Positions 9,001 to 15,612 of a DNA stretch of 35,065 nucleotides are shown piece by piece (the stretch's first letter is position 1; the number at the start of each line of letters is the position of its first letter). The DNA lies in the NCBI GenBank assembly GCA_030018915.1, contig JASEHE010000007.1, positions 1 through 35,065 on the forward strand, given 5' to 3'. The stretch comes from Verrucomicrobiota bacterium. Lineage in GTDB: Bacteria; Verrucomicrobiota; Kiritimatiellia; UBA8416; SLMC01. Below the pieces are notes generated by a model. The model ran no database searches. It was not told the DNA's origin and saw only the letters and a program-made list of their open reading frames with translations. Position numbers and translations under genes: made by a program.

Positions 9001-9569
9001 CGGACCTGTTCCTCGATGCCGTGGTCCTGGATTTCGAGGAAGTATTTGTCGCGGCCGAAAATCTCGGCGTGTTCGCAGGCCGCCCGCAGGGCGGCCTCCT
9101 CGCCTTCCTCGACGAGACGCGAGGCGACTTCCCCCTTCAGGCAGGCGGACAGGGCGATGAGCCCGCCCGCGTGGCGGGCGAGCAGTTCCTTGTCAACGCG
9201 GGGCTTGTAGTAAAACCCTTCGAGGTGGGCCAGCGACACCAGCCGGATGAGGTTGTGGTAGCCGGTGTCGTTCGCGGCAAGCAGAACCAGGTGGTCGGAC
9301 GGGTTGTTGGCGGCGCCCTTGCGCTCGAATCGGCTTCGGCGGGCCACGTAGACTTCGCAGCCGATGATCGGCTTGACGCCCTTGGCCAGGGCAGTCTTGT
9401 AGAAATCAATCACGCCGAACATGCCGCCGTGATCGGTGATGGCCACGGCGGGCATCCCGTTGGCCAGGGCGGTGTCCATGACCTGGTCCAGGTGGCACGC
9501 TCCGTCGAGCAGGCTGTACTTGGTGTGCAGATGGAGATGGACAAAGGGCGTGGTTTTCACGGGCGACAT
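6039..9569 (-). CDS. dnaE: DNA polymerase III subunit alpha
   Basis: This 1176-aa protein is the replicative polymerase catalytic subunit, close in length to E. coli DnaE (1160). The N-terminal PHP domain keeps metal-binding motifs: HLHLHTKYSLLDG at residues 11-23, AITDHG, GCEVYV, FLEIQDHG and ATNDVHYL. E. coli has lost most of these, so this copy may proofread through its PHP domain. The polymerase core shows GPGRGSGGGSLVAY, catalytic aspartates in PDFDIDF (D411, D413) and KMDFLGLKT (D564), then YQEQVL and NKSHSAAYAVVAYQTAYLK. An OB fold lies near residues 970-1060 (LGGIIARIIRKI). The start ATG has only a weak Shine-Dalgarno but is followed at once by the PHP domain. It is divergent from the gmhA-like gene. 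Confidence 0.97.
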   Translation of the reverse strand: MSPVKTTPFVHLHLHTKYSLLDGACHLDQVMDTALANGMPAVAITDHGGMFGVIDFYKTALAKGVKPIIGCEVYVARRSRFERKGAANNPSDHLVLLAANDTGYHNLIRLVSLAHLEGFYYKPRVDKELLARHAGGLIALSACLKGEVASRLVEEGEEAALRAACEHAEIFGRDKYFLEIQDHGIEEQVRVNAAIRNLSLRTGIPLVATNDVHYLKKEHAPAHEVLLCLQTQTVMRDPKRMRYPTHEFYMKTRAEMERRLPGFTDAIDCAARIADRCNVELEFGRLHFPTFEAPMRIERKDYLVSLGMEGIRRRYGVPDPAHPRDERERQILDRFRGELAVIEKTGFVNYFLVVWDFVRFAHERHIPVGPGRGSGGGSLVAYVLGITAIEPLRYGLIFERFLNSERVSPPDFDIDFCQARRGEVIEYVKNKYGRENVAQIATFNSLGARNVIRDVGRVLEIPYTKCDLIAKLVPEDPKMTLRKALELNPEFRRTYETDPGCRRILDYGFVLEGLYRNLATHAAGVVIGEKPLIEIAPLACGKEDEVVTQYAMEPLGALGLLKMDFLGLKTLTVIQEALDLIRTTQGKTLDLDALVFDDKPTYGLLNRGDTVGVFQLESSGMRDLIRRVGIDKIEDLIAMIALFRPGPMNMLEDYVNRKTGRAKVHYAHDLLRPILEETCGVMIYQEQVLKAANVLAGYSLAEGDILRRAMSKKKAGEMAQQRAKFIAGCARLHGIRVELADGIFAAIEKFAGYGFNKSHSAAYAVVAYQTAYLKANFPAEFMAALLSSEIGNADKLPVFTAEAENMGLRILPPDVNASQVRFTPSDGTVRFGLAGIKNVGTDAADAVVRERAAAGPYAGLVSFCDRIDPQFVNKKVIEAFVKSGAFDSVERNRARLFNGIDFAMARAAAVQRDRRSGQISLFDRFDIDRPPAETEALPEVKPWSESELLAGEKELLGVYMSGHPLTRYKPLLERYQLAAVESILKLEDGAYTRLGGIIARIIRKIVKQSKEDMVVLTLDDLGGSIEVVVWPDIYRKYRDLVVQDAAVLVCGQVSRRGPNPNLIAQEIYPLADAPKHLAARLSIHVPAVHLDDDKLERIRQILSRHPGRIPVVICLQFPSGEKVFLETDIGFHVMADMELIHNLEALLGERSVYVATHRATGRENRATRDKWRSKPA

Positions 9570-9597
9570 CGTAGGACAGGCGGCGGGGAAAAGGAAG

Positions 9598-9626
9598 ATT
9601 TTTCCCGGCCTGTTTCTTTAGTTCAA
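9598..9626 (-). promoter_or_regulatory. Candidate sigma-70 promoter for dnaE
   Basis: Read on the minus strand, TTGAAC (9621-9626) is followed after 17 nt by AAAAAT (9598-9603). This would start transcription a short distance upstream of the dnaE ATG at 9569. The -10 matches the consensus at four of six bases. Confidence 0.35.
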
Positions 9627-9790
9627 GATAATGAACGGGCACAATCAGCCGCTCCTGGATACTCGCGCCACAAAGCGGGCGCTCGATTCAGGGCGGCGCC
9701 GTTGGATAAACGGAGGACGGCAACTTTCTGTCCCCAGTCTCTTTCTCAATTGCCCCTGTTGCGCGCGACGGCGCGCCAGAAGAGCAGGGA

Positions 9791-9820
9791 TTGACCCTTG
9801 GGGCGCATATCGGGTAGAGA
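9791..9820 (+). promoter_or_regulatory. Candidate sigma-70 promoter for the gmhA-like gene
   Basis: TTGACC (9791-9796) is followed after 18 nt by TAGAGA (9815-9820), about 30 bp before the ATG. The -10 is weak. The intergenic region 9570-9851 otherwise holds only short repeats. Confidence 0.3.
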
Positions 9821-9851
9821 AGAGGCGAGCGCGCGACGGCGGTGAGGCGTC

Positions 9852-10445
9852 ATGATGAAAACACGCAAACGGGCGAAGCGGATCGATGGGATCGCGGCGA
9901 GCATTCTGCGGAGCGCGGGCACGATCAGGCGGCTCCTGGGCCGACGCCGGGCGATCGCTGCCATGAGCGAGGCGGTGGTCGCGACGTTGCGATCGGGCGG
10001 GAAGATTCTGACCGCCGGCAACGGGGGCAGCGCCACGGAGGCCATGCACATGGCGGAGGAACTGGTCGGGCGATTCCGCGGGGACCGCGTCTCCCTGCCG
10101 GCGGTGTCGCTGACCGCGGACTCGTCGGCGCTGACGTGCATCGGGAACGACTTCGGCTTTGACCGGGTCTTCAGCCGGCAGGTGGAGGGGCTGGGCAGGC
10201 CGGGCGACCTGCTCGTGCTGTTCAGCACGAGCGGCCGGGCCCGGAACCTGAGCCTGGCGCTGGACGCCGCGCGGCGCAAGGCGATGCGTACGGCATGCCT
10301 GCTGGGGCGCGCCGGGGGGGCGCTGGCGGGACGGGCGGACTTCGAGGTGATCGTGCCGGGATCGGAGACGGCCAGGATTCAGGAAGCCCACCAGGTCATC
10401 CTGCACTTGATCCTGGAAGTGGTGGAGGAAGTTTGGAGTCGTTAG
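9852..10445 (+). CDS. gmhA: SIS-domain sugar isomerase, phosphoheptose isomerase (GmhA) family
   Basis: The product has 197 residues and a single SIS fold. Family hallmarks are AGNGGSATEAMHMAEELVGRF, IGNDFGFDRVFSRQVEGLGR, the phosphosugar-binding FSTSGRARNL, and the C-terminal helix IQEAHQVILHLILE. GmhA converts sedoheptulose 7-phosphate to D-glycero-D-manno-heptose 7-phosphate, the first step of heptose supply for lipopolysaccharide core. DiaA, a DnaA-binding relative, has the same fold, and proximity to dnaE makes that worth keeping open; the motifs fit GmhA at least as well. The ATG at 9852 has a GGTGAGG 4 nt upstream; a second ATG follows directly. A short hairpin lies at the stop codon. 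No other heptose gene is in the window. Confidence 0.85.
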   Translation: MMKTRKRAKRIDGIAASILRSAGTIRRLLGRRRAIAAMSEAVVATLRSGGKILTAGNGGSATEAMHMAEELVGRFRGDRVSLPAVSLTADSSALTCIGNDFGFDRVFSRQVEGLGRPGDLLVLFSTSGRARNLSLALDAARRKAMRTACLLGRAGGALAGRADFEVIVPGSETARIQEAHQVILHLILEVVEEVWSR

Positions 10446-10459
10446 GCGCTTACAGCGCC
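10445..10459 (+). terminator. Hairpin at the end of the gmhA-like gene
   Basis: GGCGCT-tac-AGCGCC forms a 6-bp stem starting at the last base of the stop codon. It lacks a U-run, so it is a weak terminator candidate. The rest of the 182-bp gap up to 10628 contains a pyrimidine-rich stretch and a weak TTGAAC-N17-CATTTT promoter-like pair (10498-10526), and nothing else I can name. Confidence 0.35.
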
Positions 10460-10627
10460 CAACTCGACAATTTCTCGCGCGCTTTCATGCGGCGACGTTG
10501 AACAGTTCGAAAAGACCCTGCATTTTCTTTTCCTTTTGGATGTTGTCGTAATGAAGGTCGGCGCGGCCGTGGGCTCATTGGTTGTGATGCGCGGCAGGGA
10601 CGGAGAGTCGCGGAGGACAAGCGGTCT

Positions 10628-11374
10628 ATGACAACACTCGCGTACATCTCGCTCTTTGCTATGCTCGCCAGCTTATGCGCCATTGCCGCCGCTGGAATCA
10701 TCCTGGCCTTGCCGGAACGGCTGACCCACCGACTGGTTCCGCACCTGGTCAGCTACGCGATCGGGACCTTGCTCGGAGCGGCCCTGCTCGGCATGATCCC
10801 GCACGCCCTTGAGCATCTCGCTGCGGGGTCCGTCATGACCACGGTCCTTGCCAGTCTGATCGGCTTTTTTGTCCTCGAAAGCGTGGTGCTCTGGCGCCAC
10901 TGCCACGAGCGGGATTGCCGTGTTCACGAGACGACGGCTATCTTGATCCTGGTCGGCGACGCCTTCCACAACTTCGTGGATGGCCTGGTCATTGCCGCCG
11001 CTTTTCTGGCTTCCGTGCCAGTGGGGGTCGCGGCATCCTTGGCCGTGATTGCGCACGAAATTCCCCAGGAGGCCGGCGATTTCGGCATCCTTCTTCACGC
11101 CGGCTACAGTCGCCGCAAGGCGCTGACGCTCAACTTGCTCTCGGCCTCGACGACCCTGGCCGGGGCCTTGGGCGGCTATGTCGGCATCCAGACTCTGCGG
11201 TCGGTGGCGCCCCACGTCTTGTGCGTGTCGGCAGCCAGTTTCCTTTACATTGCGCTGGCGGACCTTATCCCAGGCCGCCGCGGACAACGGGGCGCGCGCG
11301 GGCTGGTCGTCGAGTTGATCCTGATCGCGGCGGGGGTAGGGACCATCCTCGCCCTGCAGGGGCATCATCCGTGA
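10628..11374 (+). CDS. ZIP-family divalent metal transporter
   Basis: This 248-aa inner-membrane protein has about eight hydrophobic segments. It carries the two ZIP metal-site signatures: HNFVDG in the fourth helix (His114) and HEIPQEAGDFG in the fifth (His143). A histidine-containing loop (RHCHERDCRVHE) lies between the third and fourth segments. ZIP proteins bring zinc, iron or related divalent metals into the cytoplasm; substrate preference cannot be read from sequence. The length is normal for bacterial members. GGAGG lies 11 nt before the ATG. Its stop overlaps the GTG start of the truncated ATPase by 4 bp (GTGA), indicating translational coupling. Confidence 0.92.
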   Translation: MTTLAYISLFAMLASLCAIAAAGIILALPERLTHRLVPHLVSYAIGTLLGAALLGMIPHALEHLAAGSVMTTVLASLIGFFVLESVVLWRHCHERDCRVHETTAILILVGDAFHNFVDGLVIAAAFLASVPVGVAASLAVIAHEIPQEAGDFGILLHAGYSRRKALTLNLLSASTTLAGALGGYVGIQTLRSVAPHVLCVSAASFLYIALADLIPGRRGQRGARGLVVELILIAAGVGTILALQGHHP

Positions 11375-11622
11375 AGGAAATCGCCGTCATCAGCGGCAAG
11401 GGTGGCACGGGCAAGACGAGCCTCGTCGCCTCGTTTGCGGCGCTGGCGGGAACCGTTGTGCTCGCCGACTGTGACGTGGACGCCGCGAATCCGCGTCTGG
11501 CGCCGGCGCCGACGATCCGCCAACGCGCGGAGTTCCGGCGCGGGCATGAGGCCATGATCCGGCAGGCGGAAGAAGATATCCAAGCCGTCTGGAGGCAACC
11601 ATGCCGCAGGCCATCCAGTTGA
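11371..11622 (+). pseudogene. Truncated MinD-type P-loop ATPase
   Basis: A GTG start overlapping the ZIP stop opens an 83-codon frame: VKEIAVISGKGGTGKTSLVASFAALAG, then ADCDVDAANPRL. These are the deviant Walker A and the following switch motif of the MinD/Mrp superfamily. They look most like the type with an inserted 4Fe-4S ferredoxin domain, where a stretch like EFRRGHEAMI leads into the first Cys cluster. Here the frame instead runs into RQAEEDIQAVWRQPCRRPSS and stops, so the ferredoxin cysteines, Walker B and the rest of a normal roughly 280-aa protein are missing. The end overlaps the amidase start by 22 bp. I read it as a gene remnant; a small functional product is less likely. Confidence 0.7.
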
Positions 11623-12635
11623 TTGTCCGTTCCGCGGCGGGACTGGCGATCGTCTTGTTGCTCGGCTGCCGGTCCGCCCGGGACCTCCCGGAGCGCGCCG
11701 CCGCCGCGGGCGATACGGTGGCGATCTCGAAGGTGGCAAGCCGCTTCGGGTTCGAGCGCTTCGATGTCGAAGACAAGCAGATCGTCCTGCGGGAAAAGCC
11801 CGGCGTCCTGGAAATGGAAGGCGACAGCCGGCGCGCGATGTTCAACCGGGTGGTTTTCTGGCTCAGCGCGCCGCCGGTTCGGCGGTGGGGCCGTTGGCGG
11901 ATGCTTCAGAGCGACGTTGAGGAGATGCTGGCGCCGCTGATCGTTCCGTCCGAGGCGGTCAAGTCGGAAGGAAACCGGGTCGTCCTGCTGGATCCCGGGC
12001 ACGGCGGAGAAGACAGCGGCGCCACCAGCGGACTGTACAATATTCAGGAGAAGCAGGTCACGCTGGAGTTGGCCGGCGCCGTGGCTGACCTTCTTCGCCG
12101 TGAGGGCATTGACGCGCGCCTGACCCGGACGGACGACCGCGCCATGGACCTGCCGGCCCGCTGCGAGCACGCCGCAACGGTTCGCGCGGATGTCCTGGTC
12201 AGCATTCACCTGAACTCAGCCACCAACACGGGCTCGTCCGGAATCGAGGTCCACATTCTTCCGCCGGCGTGGCATCCCGGCACAGCCGACAGGAAGGCGT
12301 CATGCGGGAACTGCATGCGATATCCGGGCAACCTTCACGACGGGGCCAACCTGGTCCTGGGGCACGCTCTGCAGGCCAGCCTGCTGAAACACACGGGCGC
12401 CGAGGATCGGGGCGTCCGCCGCTCCCGGTTTCACGTGATCAGGTGTGCTCCCTGCCCGGCGGCGCTGGTCGAATGCGGGTTCATCTCCAACCTCCGGGAA
12501 GCGCAGAAGCTCCTGACGCCGGGCTACCGCGCTCAAATTGCCCGCGCCCTGGCCGAGGGACTTGTCGCCTATCTGGACACGGTCAAACGCGCCCATTCCG
12601 AACAATCCGCTGTCCCTCCATGGAGGCCCAAATGA
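11601..12635 (+). CDS. N-acetylmuramoyl-L-alanine amidase (Amidase_3), lipoprotein
   Basis: This 344-aa zinc hydrolase should cleave the bond between N-acetylmuramic acid and L-alanine in peptidoglycan. A lipobox LLGC puts the acylated Cys at residue 23, so it is probably membrane-anchored outside the cytoplasm. Residues 25-125 form an N-terminal region I do not recognise. The catalytic domain (about 127-330) shows the expected zinc and catalytic residues: His134 in LDPGHGG, Glu150 in NIQEKQ, His203 in SIHLNS and Glu291 in ALVECGF. A segment with two Cys (KASCGNCMRYPGN) is inserted near 233-245. GGAGG is 5 nt before the ATG. It overlaps the truncated ATPase and is convergent with the sigma-54 activator gene. 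Confidence 0.92.
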   Translation: MPQAIQLIVRSAAGLAIVLLLGCRSARDLPERAAAAGDTVAISKVASRFGFERFDVEDKQIVLREKPGVLEMEGDSRRAMFNRVVFWLSAPPVRRWGRWRMLQSDVEEMLAPLIVPSEAVKSEGNRVVLLDPGHGGEDSGATSGLYNIQEKQVTLELAGAVADLLRREGIDARLTRTDDRAMDLPARCEHAATVRADVLVSIHLNSATNTGSSGIEVHILPPAWHPGTADRKASCGNCMRYPGNLHDGANLVLGHALQASLLKHTGAEDRGVRRSRFHVIRCAPCPAALVECGFISNLREAQKLLTPGYRAQIARALAEGLVAYLDTVKRAHSEQSAVPPWRPK

Positions 12636-12652
12636 CAATCAGGCTTGAAGTC

Positions 12653-12677
12653 CTGCCGTTCGTTGTCGTCGCGGCAG
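12653..12677. terminator. Weak hairpin between convergent amidase and activator genes
   Basis: CTGCCG and CGGCAG form a 6-bp stem with a 13-nt loop in the 72-bp gap between the two convergent stop codons. No U-run follows on either strand. Confidence 0.2.
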
Positions 12678-12707
12678 CCCGGAAGGCGGGAGTGAAGCAT
12701 CCGGCGA

Positions 12708-15137
12708 TCATGTAGTTCCCTGACTCGCGGATTCGGGCGCTCGGTCCGTGGCCGGTCCATGGTCGGCCGGCGGCGATGTCTCGATGGTCGGGGCCGCCTT
12801 GAGCGCGAAGTAGTAGGAGCGGGTGGAGGCGCTGGGCTCTACGCGCTCGATGAAGCCTTCGTTGCACAGGTCTCTCAGGTACTTGGTGGCCGTGTTGGGT
12901 GAGATGTTGAGGATTTCGATGACTTCGCTTCGAGTTAATTTCTTGTGCTTTTGGAACAGCTCGCGGAGACGGTCGCCCTGGCGGATGCGCGAGCGGCTGA
13001 GGAGGAAAACCTCCGCAGAGTTGGGCGCCGCGGGTTCGGCGGCAGCGGCGGGCTTTCTCTCCAGCTTCAAGCGGGCCGTTGCCGCGGCGGTTTCCTGGAA
13101 CCGGAGGTCCATGTCGGACAGGTCGTACCACAGCTTGTCCGAGTGCATGAGGCGCATGCGCTCGATCACGTTCTTCAGTTCGCGGACGTTGCCCGGCCAG
13201 TCGTAGGAGCGAAGCGCCTCGCGGAGTTCCTTTGACATGGTGGCATGGATGCCGATGCGCCGGCCGAGGTCGAGGAAGTGCCGGGCCAGCAGGAGTATGT
13301 CGTTTCGCCGTTCCCGGAGCGGTGGGATATTAATCAGTAGTCGCTGCAGGCGGAACAGGAGGTCTTTGCGGAACTTGCCGTCGTCGGCCAGTTTCTCCAG
13401 TTCCACGTTGGTGGCAGCGACGATCCTGCAGTCGGTCCGGCGGGTCTTGGCGCTGCCCACGGCCCGGATTTCGCCGGTTTCCAGGACGCGCAGGAGTGTG
13501 GCCTGGAGCCGCAGGCTGATGTCGCTGATTTCGTCAAGCAGGATGGTGCCCTGGCCGGTTTCTTCGAACAGTCCCTTGGTGGCGCGCTCGGCGCCCGTGA
13601 ATGCGCCCCGCTCGTGGCCGAACAACTCGGACTCGAGCAGGGTTTCGGTCAGGGACCCGCAGTTGACTGGGATGAACGCGCGCGCGCGGCGGCGGCCGGC
13701 GTCGTGCAGGGCGCGGGCCACGAGGTCCTTGCCGGTTCCGGTCTCGCCCGTGATGAGCACGGGCGCGTCGAGGTTGGCGTAGCGGATGATCGCCTCACGA
13801 ATTTCCGAGACGGCCGTGCTGCCGCCGAGAATCATGTTCGCTCCGTGCGGAGTCAGTCCGGCCGCCTCGGGGGGGAGTGGCGCCGACGTGTCGGCGCCCA
13901 TGCCTATCGGCGCCCTGACGACACCCGCTTCCTTGAACTGGCGGATGAGCCGCTCGGCGGACTGGCTGAGCCGCAGGACGTCGCCTTGCGACATCTCGCA
14001 GGCCAGCTTGAGCTCGAAGTCGAGCCGGCCGCGCGCGTCGTAGCGCTCCACGGAATTGAGAACGCCGGCGAAATGCCGCGCCGCGTTCGCGCGGCTGTCG
14101 AGCAGCAGATTGGCGCGGGCAAAGAAGAAATCGTCCATGTACTGCCGGTTGCCGCGCGCCTGGCGTATCTTGAGCAGGCGGAGCGCGCTGTCCGCGTTTC
14201 CGGCGGCGAGCTCGGCGCGGATGAGCCCGAAAGAAGCGAATCCCGCGCCGAAGATTGAGCCGCGCAGCTTTGACGCCTCGAGCCGGGCGAGCCGGAGCGC
14301 TTCGTTCGTGTCGCGCAGAATGAGCGAGTAAGCGATGCGGACCGAGTTCGGGACGTCGGGCGACGGGCGGCTGCCCGGGAGAAGATTCGCGTCTACTCCG
14401 CCCTGCATGAGGCGCAGGAGGGCAACGCCTGTTCGGAACGCCGGCCCGGCAAAGCGCCGAATTTCCTTTTGCTCCGGAGTGAGCTGAACAAGCAGCCTGG
14501 CAGCCTCCTGGATTTGACCGGTCTCGACGTGGTTGACGAACCGGACCACAACGGCGCGGTTGAGCGAGAAACGCTCGTCGCTCTGCCACGATATGTCCTT
14601 CAACTCGGATGGGGCGTCGGATGCGCGCCCTTGCTGCGCGAGCAGGAAGGTCAGTTCCCAGAGGCAGAACTTTCTGCGGGGCGAGTAGGCGGGCAGGAGT
14701 TCGAGGGCATTGCGGATCAGCTCTTCGCGCCGCGCGAGGTTGCCGATCGTCTCCGCGACGACGCTCTCCACCAACACGGTTTGCGCCAGGATTTCCGGCG
14801 GGGTCGAATCGGATACCATGTCCTTGATCCGGTGGAGCAGGCTTTCGGCGTCGGACGGTCTGCCGATCCGACAGGCCAACTCGGCCCAGGCGCTGAGCAT
14901 CAGGATCAGGACTTCGGTGTCGGCCTCTTTCAGGGGGACCTTTTGAGCCGAGCGTATGGCCTCTCTGGCCAGGCGTTTGCCCTGGAGGCATTCGAGGAGG
15001 GAAAGGAGGGCAGCTGGGACCGGTTTCAGGGGGCTGGGCATGTCAGCAAGGATGCCCTCGAGTGGAATATCGCTGGTGCAATACTTCTCGATGATGGGGT
15101 GAAGCTGTCTATTCTTTTGGACGGATGCGTCTGCCAC
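12708..15137 (-). CDS. Sigma-54-dependent transcriptional activator with helical-repeat sensor region
   Basis: The product has 809 residues from a GTG start. Residues 1-420 are a run of amphipathic helices, TPR-like ([39 protein letters not shown]), in place of the usual receiver, PAS or GAF sensor. The AAA+ domain has Walker A GETGTGKD (464-471), the sigma-54-contacting GAFTGA loop (511-516), Walker [10 protein letters not shown], an FRKDLLFRL arginine-finger region and WPGNVREL. The C-terminus (about 725-785) is a winged-helix-like unit, [25 protein letters not shown] with wing [16 protein letters not shown], where most such activators have a Fis-type helix-turn-helix. No phosphorylation site is visible, so control is probably by protein or ligand contact. 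A sigma-54 promoter lies divergently 280 bp away, making the secreted-protein operons likely targets. Confidence 0.9.
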   Translation of the reverse strand: MADASVQKNRQLHPIIEKYCTSDIPLEGILADMPSPLKPVPAALLSLLECLQGKRLAREAIRSAQKVPLKEADTEVLILMLSAWAELACRIGRPSDAESLLHRIKDMVSDSTPPEILAQTVLVESVVAETIGNLARREELIRNALELLPAYSPRRKFCLWELTFLLAQQGRASDAPSELKDISWQSDERFSLNRAVVVRFVNHVETGQIQEAARLLVQLTPEQKEIRRFAGPAFRTGVALLRLMQGGVDANLLPGSRPSPDVPNSVRIAYSLILRDTNEALRLARLEASKLRGSIFGAGFASFGLIRAELAAGNADSALRLLKIRQARGNRQYMDDFFFARANLLLDSRANAARHFAGVLNSVERYDARGRLDFELKLACEMSQGDVLRLSQSAERLIRQFKEAGVVRAPIGMGADTSAPLPPEAAGLTPHGANMILGGSTAVSEIREAIIRYANLDAPVLITGETGTGKDLVARALHDAGRRRARAFIPVNCGSLTETLLESELFGHERGAFTGAERATKGLFEETGQGTILLDEISDISLRLQATLLRVLETGEIRAVGSAKTRRTDCRIVAATNVELEKLADDGKFRKDLLFRLQRLLINIPPLRERRNDILLLARHFLDLGRRIGIHATMSKELREALRSYDWPGNVRELKNVIERMRLMHSDKLWYDLSDMDLRFQETAAATARLKLERKPAAAAEPAAPNSAEVFLLSRSRIRQGDRLRELFQKHKKLTRSEVIEILNISPNTATKYLRDLCNEGFIERVEPSASTRSYYFALKAAPTIETSPPADHGPATDRAPESASQGTT

Positions 15138-15169
15138 GTTTCTTGAGCCTTTGTGCTGGTTTTGCGCTC

Positions 15170-15198
15170 ATTATGGGCGAACATTCCCCCAGTGTCAA
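15170..15198 (-). promoter_or_regulatory. Near-consensus sigma-70 promoter of the activator gene
   Basis: On the minus strand, TTGACA (15193-15198) is followed after exactly 17 nt by CATAAT (15170-15175). Transcription would begin near 15163, leaving a leader of about 26 nt before the GTG at 15137. This is the best sigma-70 promoter in the window and suggests constant expression of the activator. Confidence 0.75.
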
Positions 15199-15234
15199 GG
15201 GACCATCGCACCGGCCTGGGCAGGAAGATTCGGC

Positions 15235-15383
15235 ATGGTTCAAAGTTCACGGTTCAATGGTTCCCGCCTGCGCGCGGAAGCTCCGGCGGGCAGGCAAGGT
15301 TGCCTGCCTGCAGCTTGGCAGGCGGGTCGGAACCAGGACCCGTGAGAAACGACCAACCGTTGAACCCTGAACCGTTGAACTAT
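15235..15383. repeat. Nested inverted-repeat element A, copy 1
   Basis: The left arm (15235-15262, ATGGTTCAAAGTTCACGG onward) and the right arm (about 15353-15383, ACCGTTGAACCCTGAACC onward) are imperfect reverse complements built from GGTTCA units. Inside lie CCCGCCTGC (15263-15271) with GCAGGCGGG (15318-15326), and a perfect inverted repeat GGCAGGCAA-gg-TTGCCTGCC (15289-15308). The element fills much of the gap between the activator and operon 1. No coding capacity is evident. It resembles a small non-autonomous repeat; a related copy lies at 22691-22790. Confidence 0.65.
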
Positions 15384-15418
15384 GCCGACAGGGTTCAAAA
15401 CACAAATTGGCCCGGATA

Positions 15419-15437
15419 TTTGGCACGAACAATGCGG
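15419..15437 (+). promoter_or_regulatory. Sigma-54 promoter P1 of operon 1
   Basis: TTTGGCACGAACAATGCGG has the -24 element TGGCACG, with GG at 15422-15423. Exactly 10 nt later comes the -12 GC (15434-15435) within ATGC. This matches the sigma-54 pattern TGGCACG-N4-TTGC except for one base. The predicted start is near 15447, about 165 nt before the first ATG of operon 1 at 15613. The adjacent divergent gene encodes a sigma-54 activator. A small hairpin GCGGC-gcaag-GCCGC follows in the leader. Confidence 0.8.
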
Positions 15438-15612
15438 TATTTCCGCGGCGCAAGGCCGCAGGGACGCCACCCCGTGGCCACACGTTACGTGTCGCGGTGC
15501 AGAAGAGTTGACATGTCCGGCTGAAAAGAGCAAAGTAACAGACAACGTTCATGGAAATCCAGATCCGTGAACGATGCAAAGGCCGCAATATAAGCGATGG
15601 CGTAATCTAACC

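Noticed and set aside
8475-9794. 439-aa plus-strand ORF
   Set aside because: It lies opposite the N-terminal half of dnaE, whose motifs are unmistakable, and has no recognisable domain of its own.
11265-12209. 314-aa minus-strand ORF
   Set aside because: It is antisense to the ZIP tail, ATPase remnant and amidase, all supported by motifs; it has no domain.
13795-14991. 398-aa minus-strand ORF
   Set aside because: It is an alternative frame of the sigma-54 activator, rich in Arg and Pro, with no start context.
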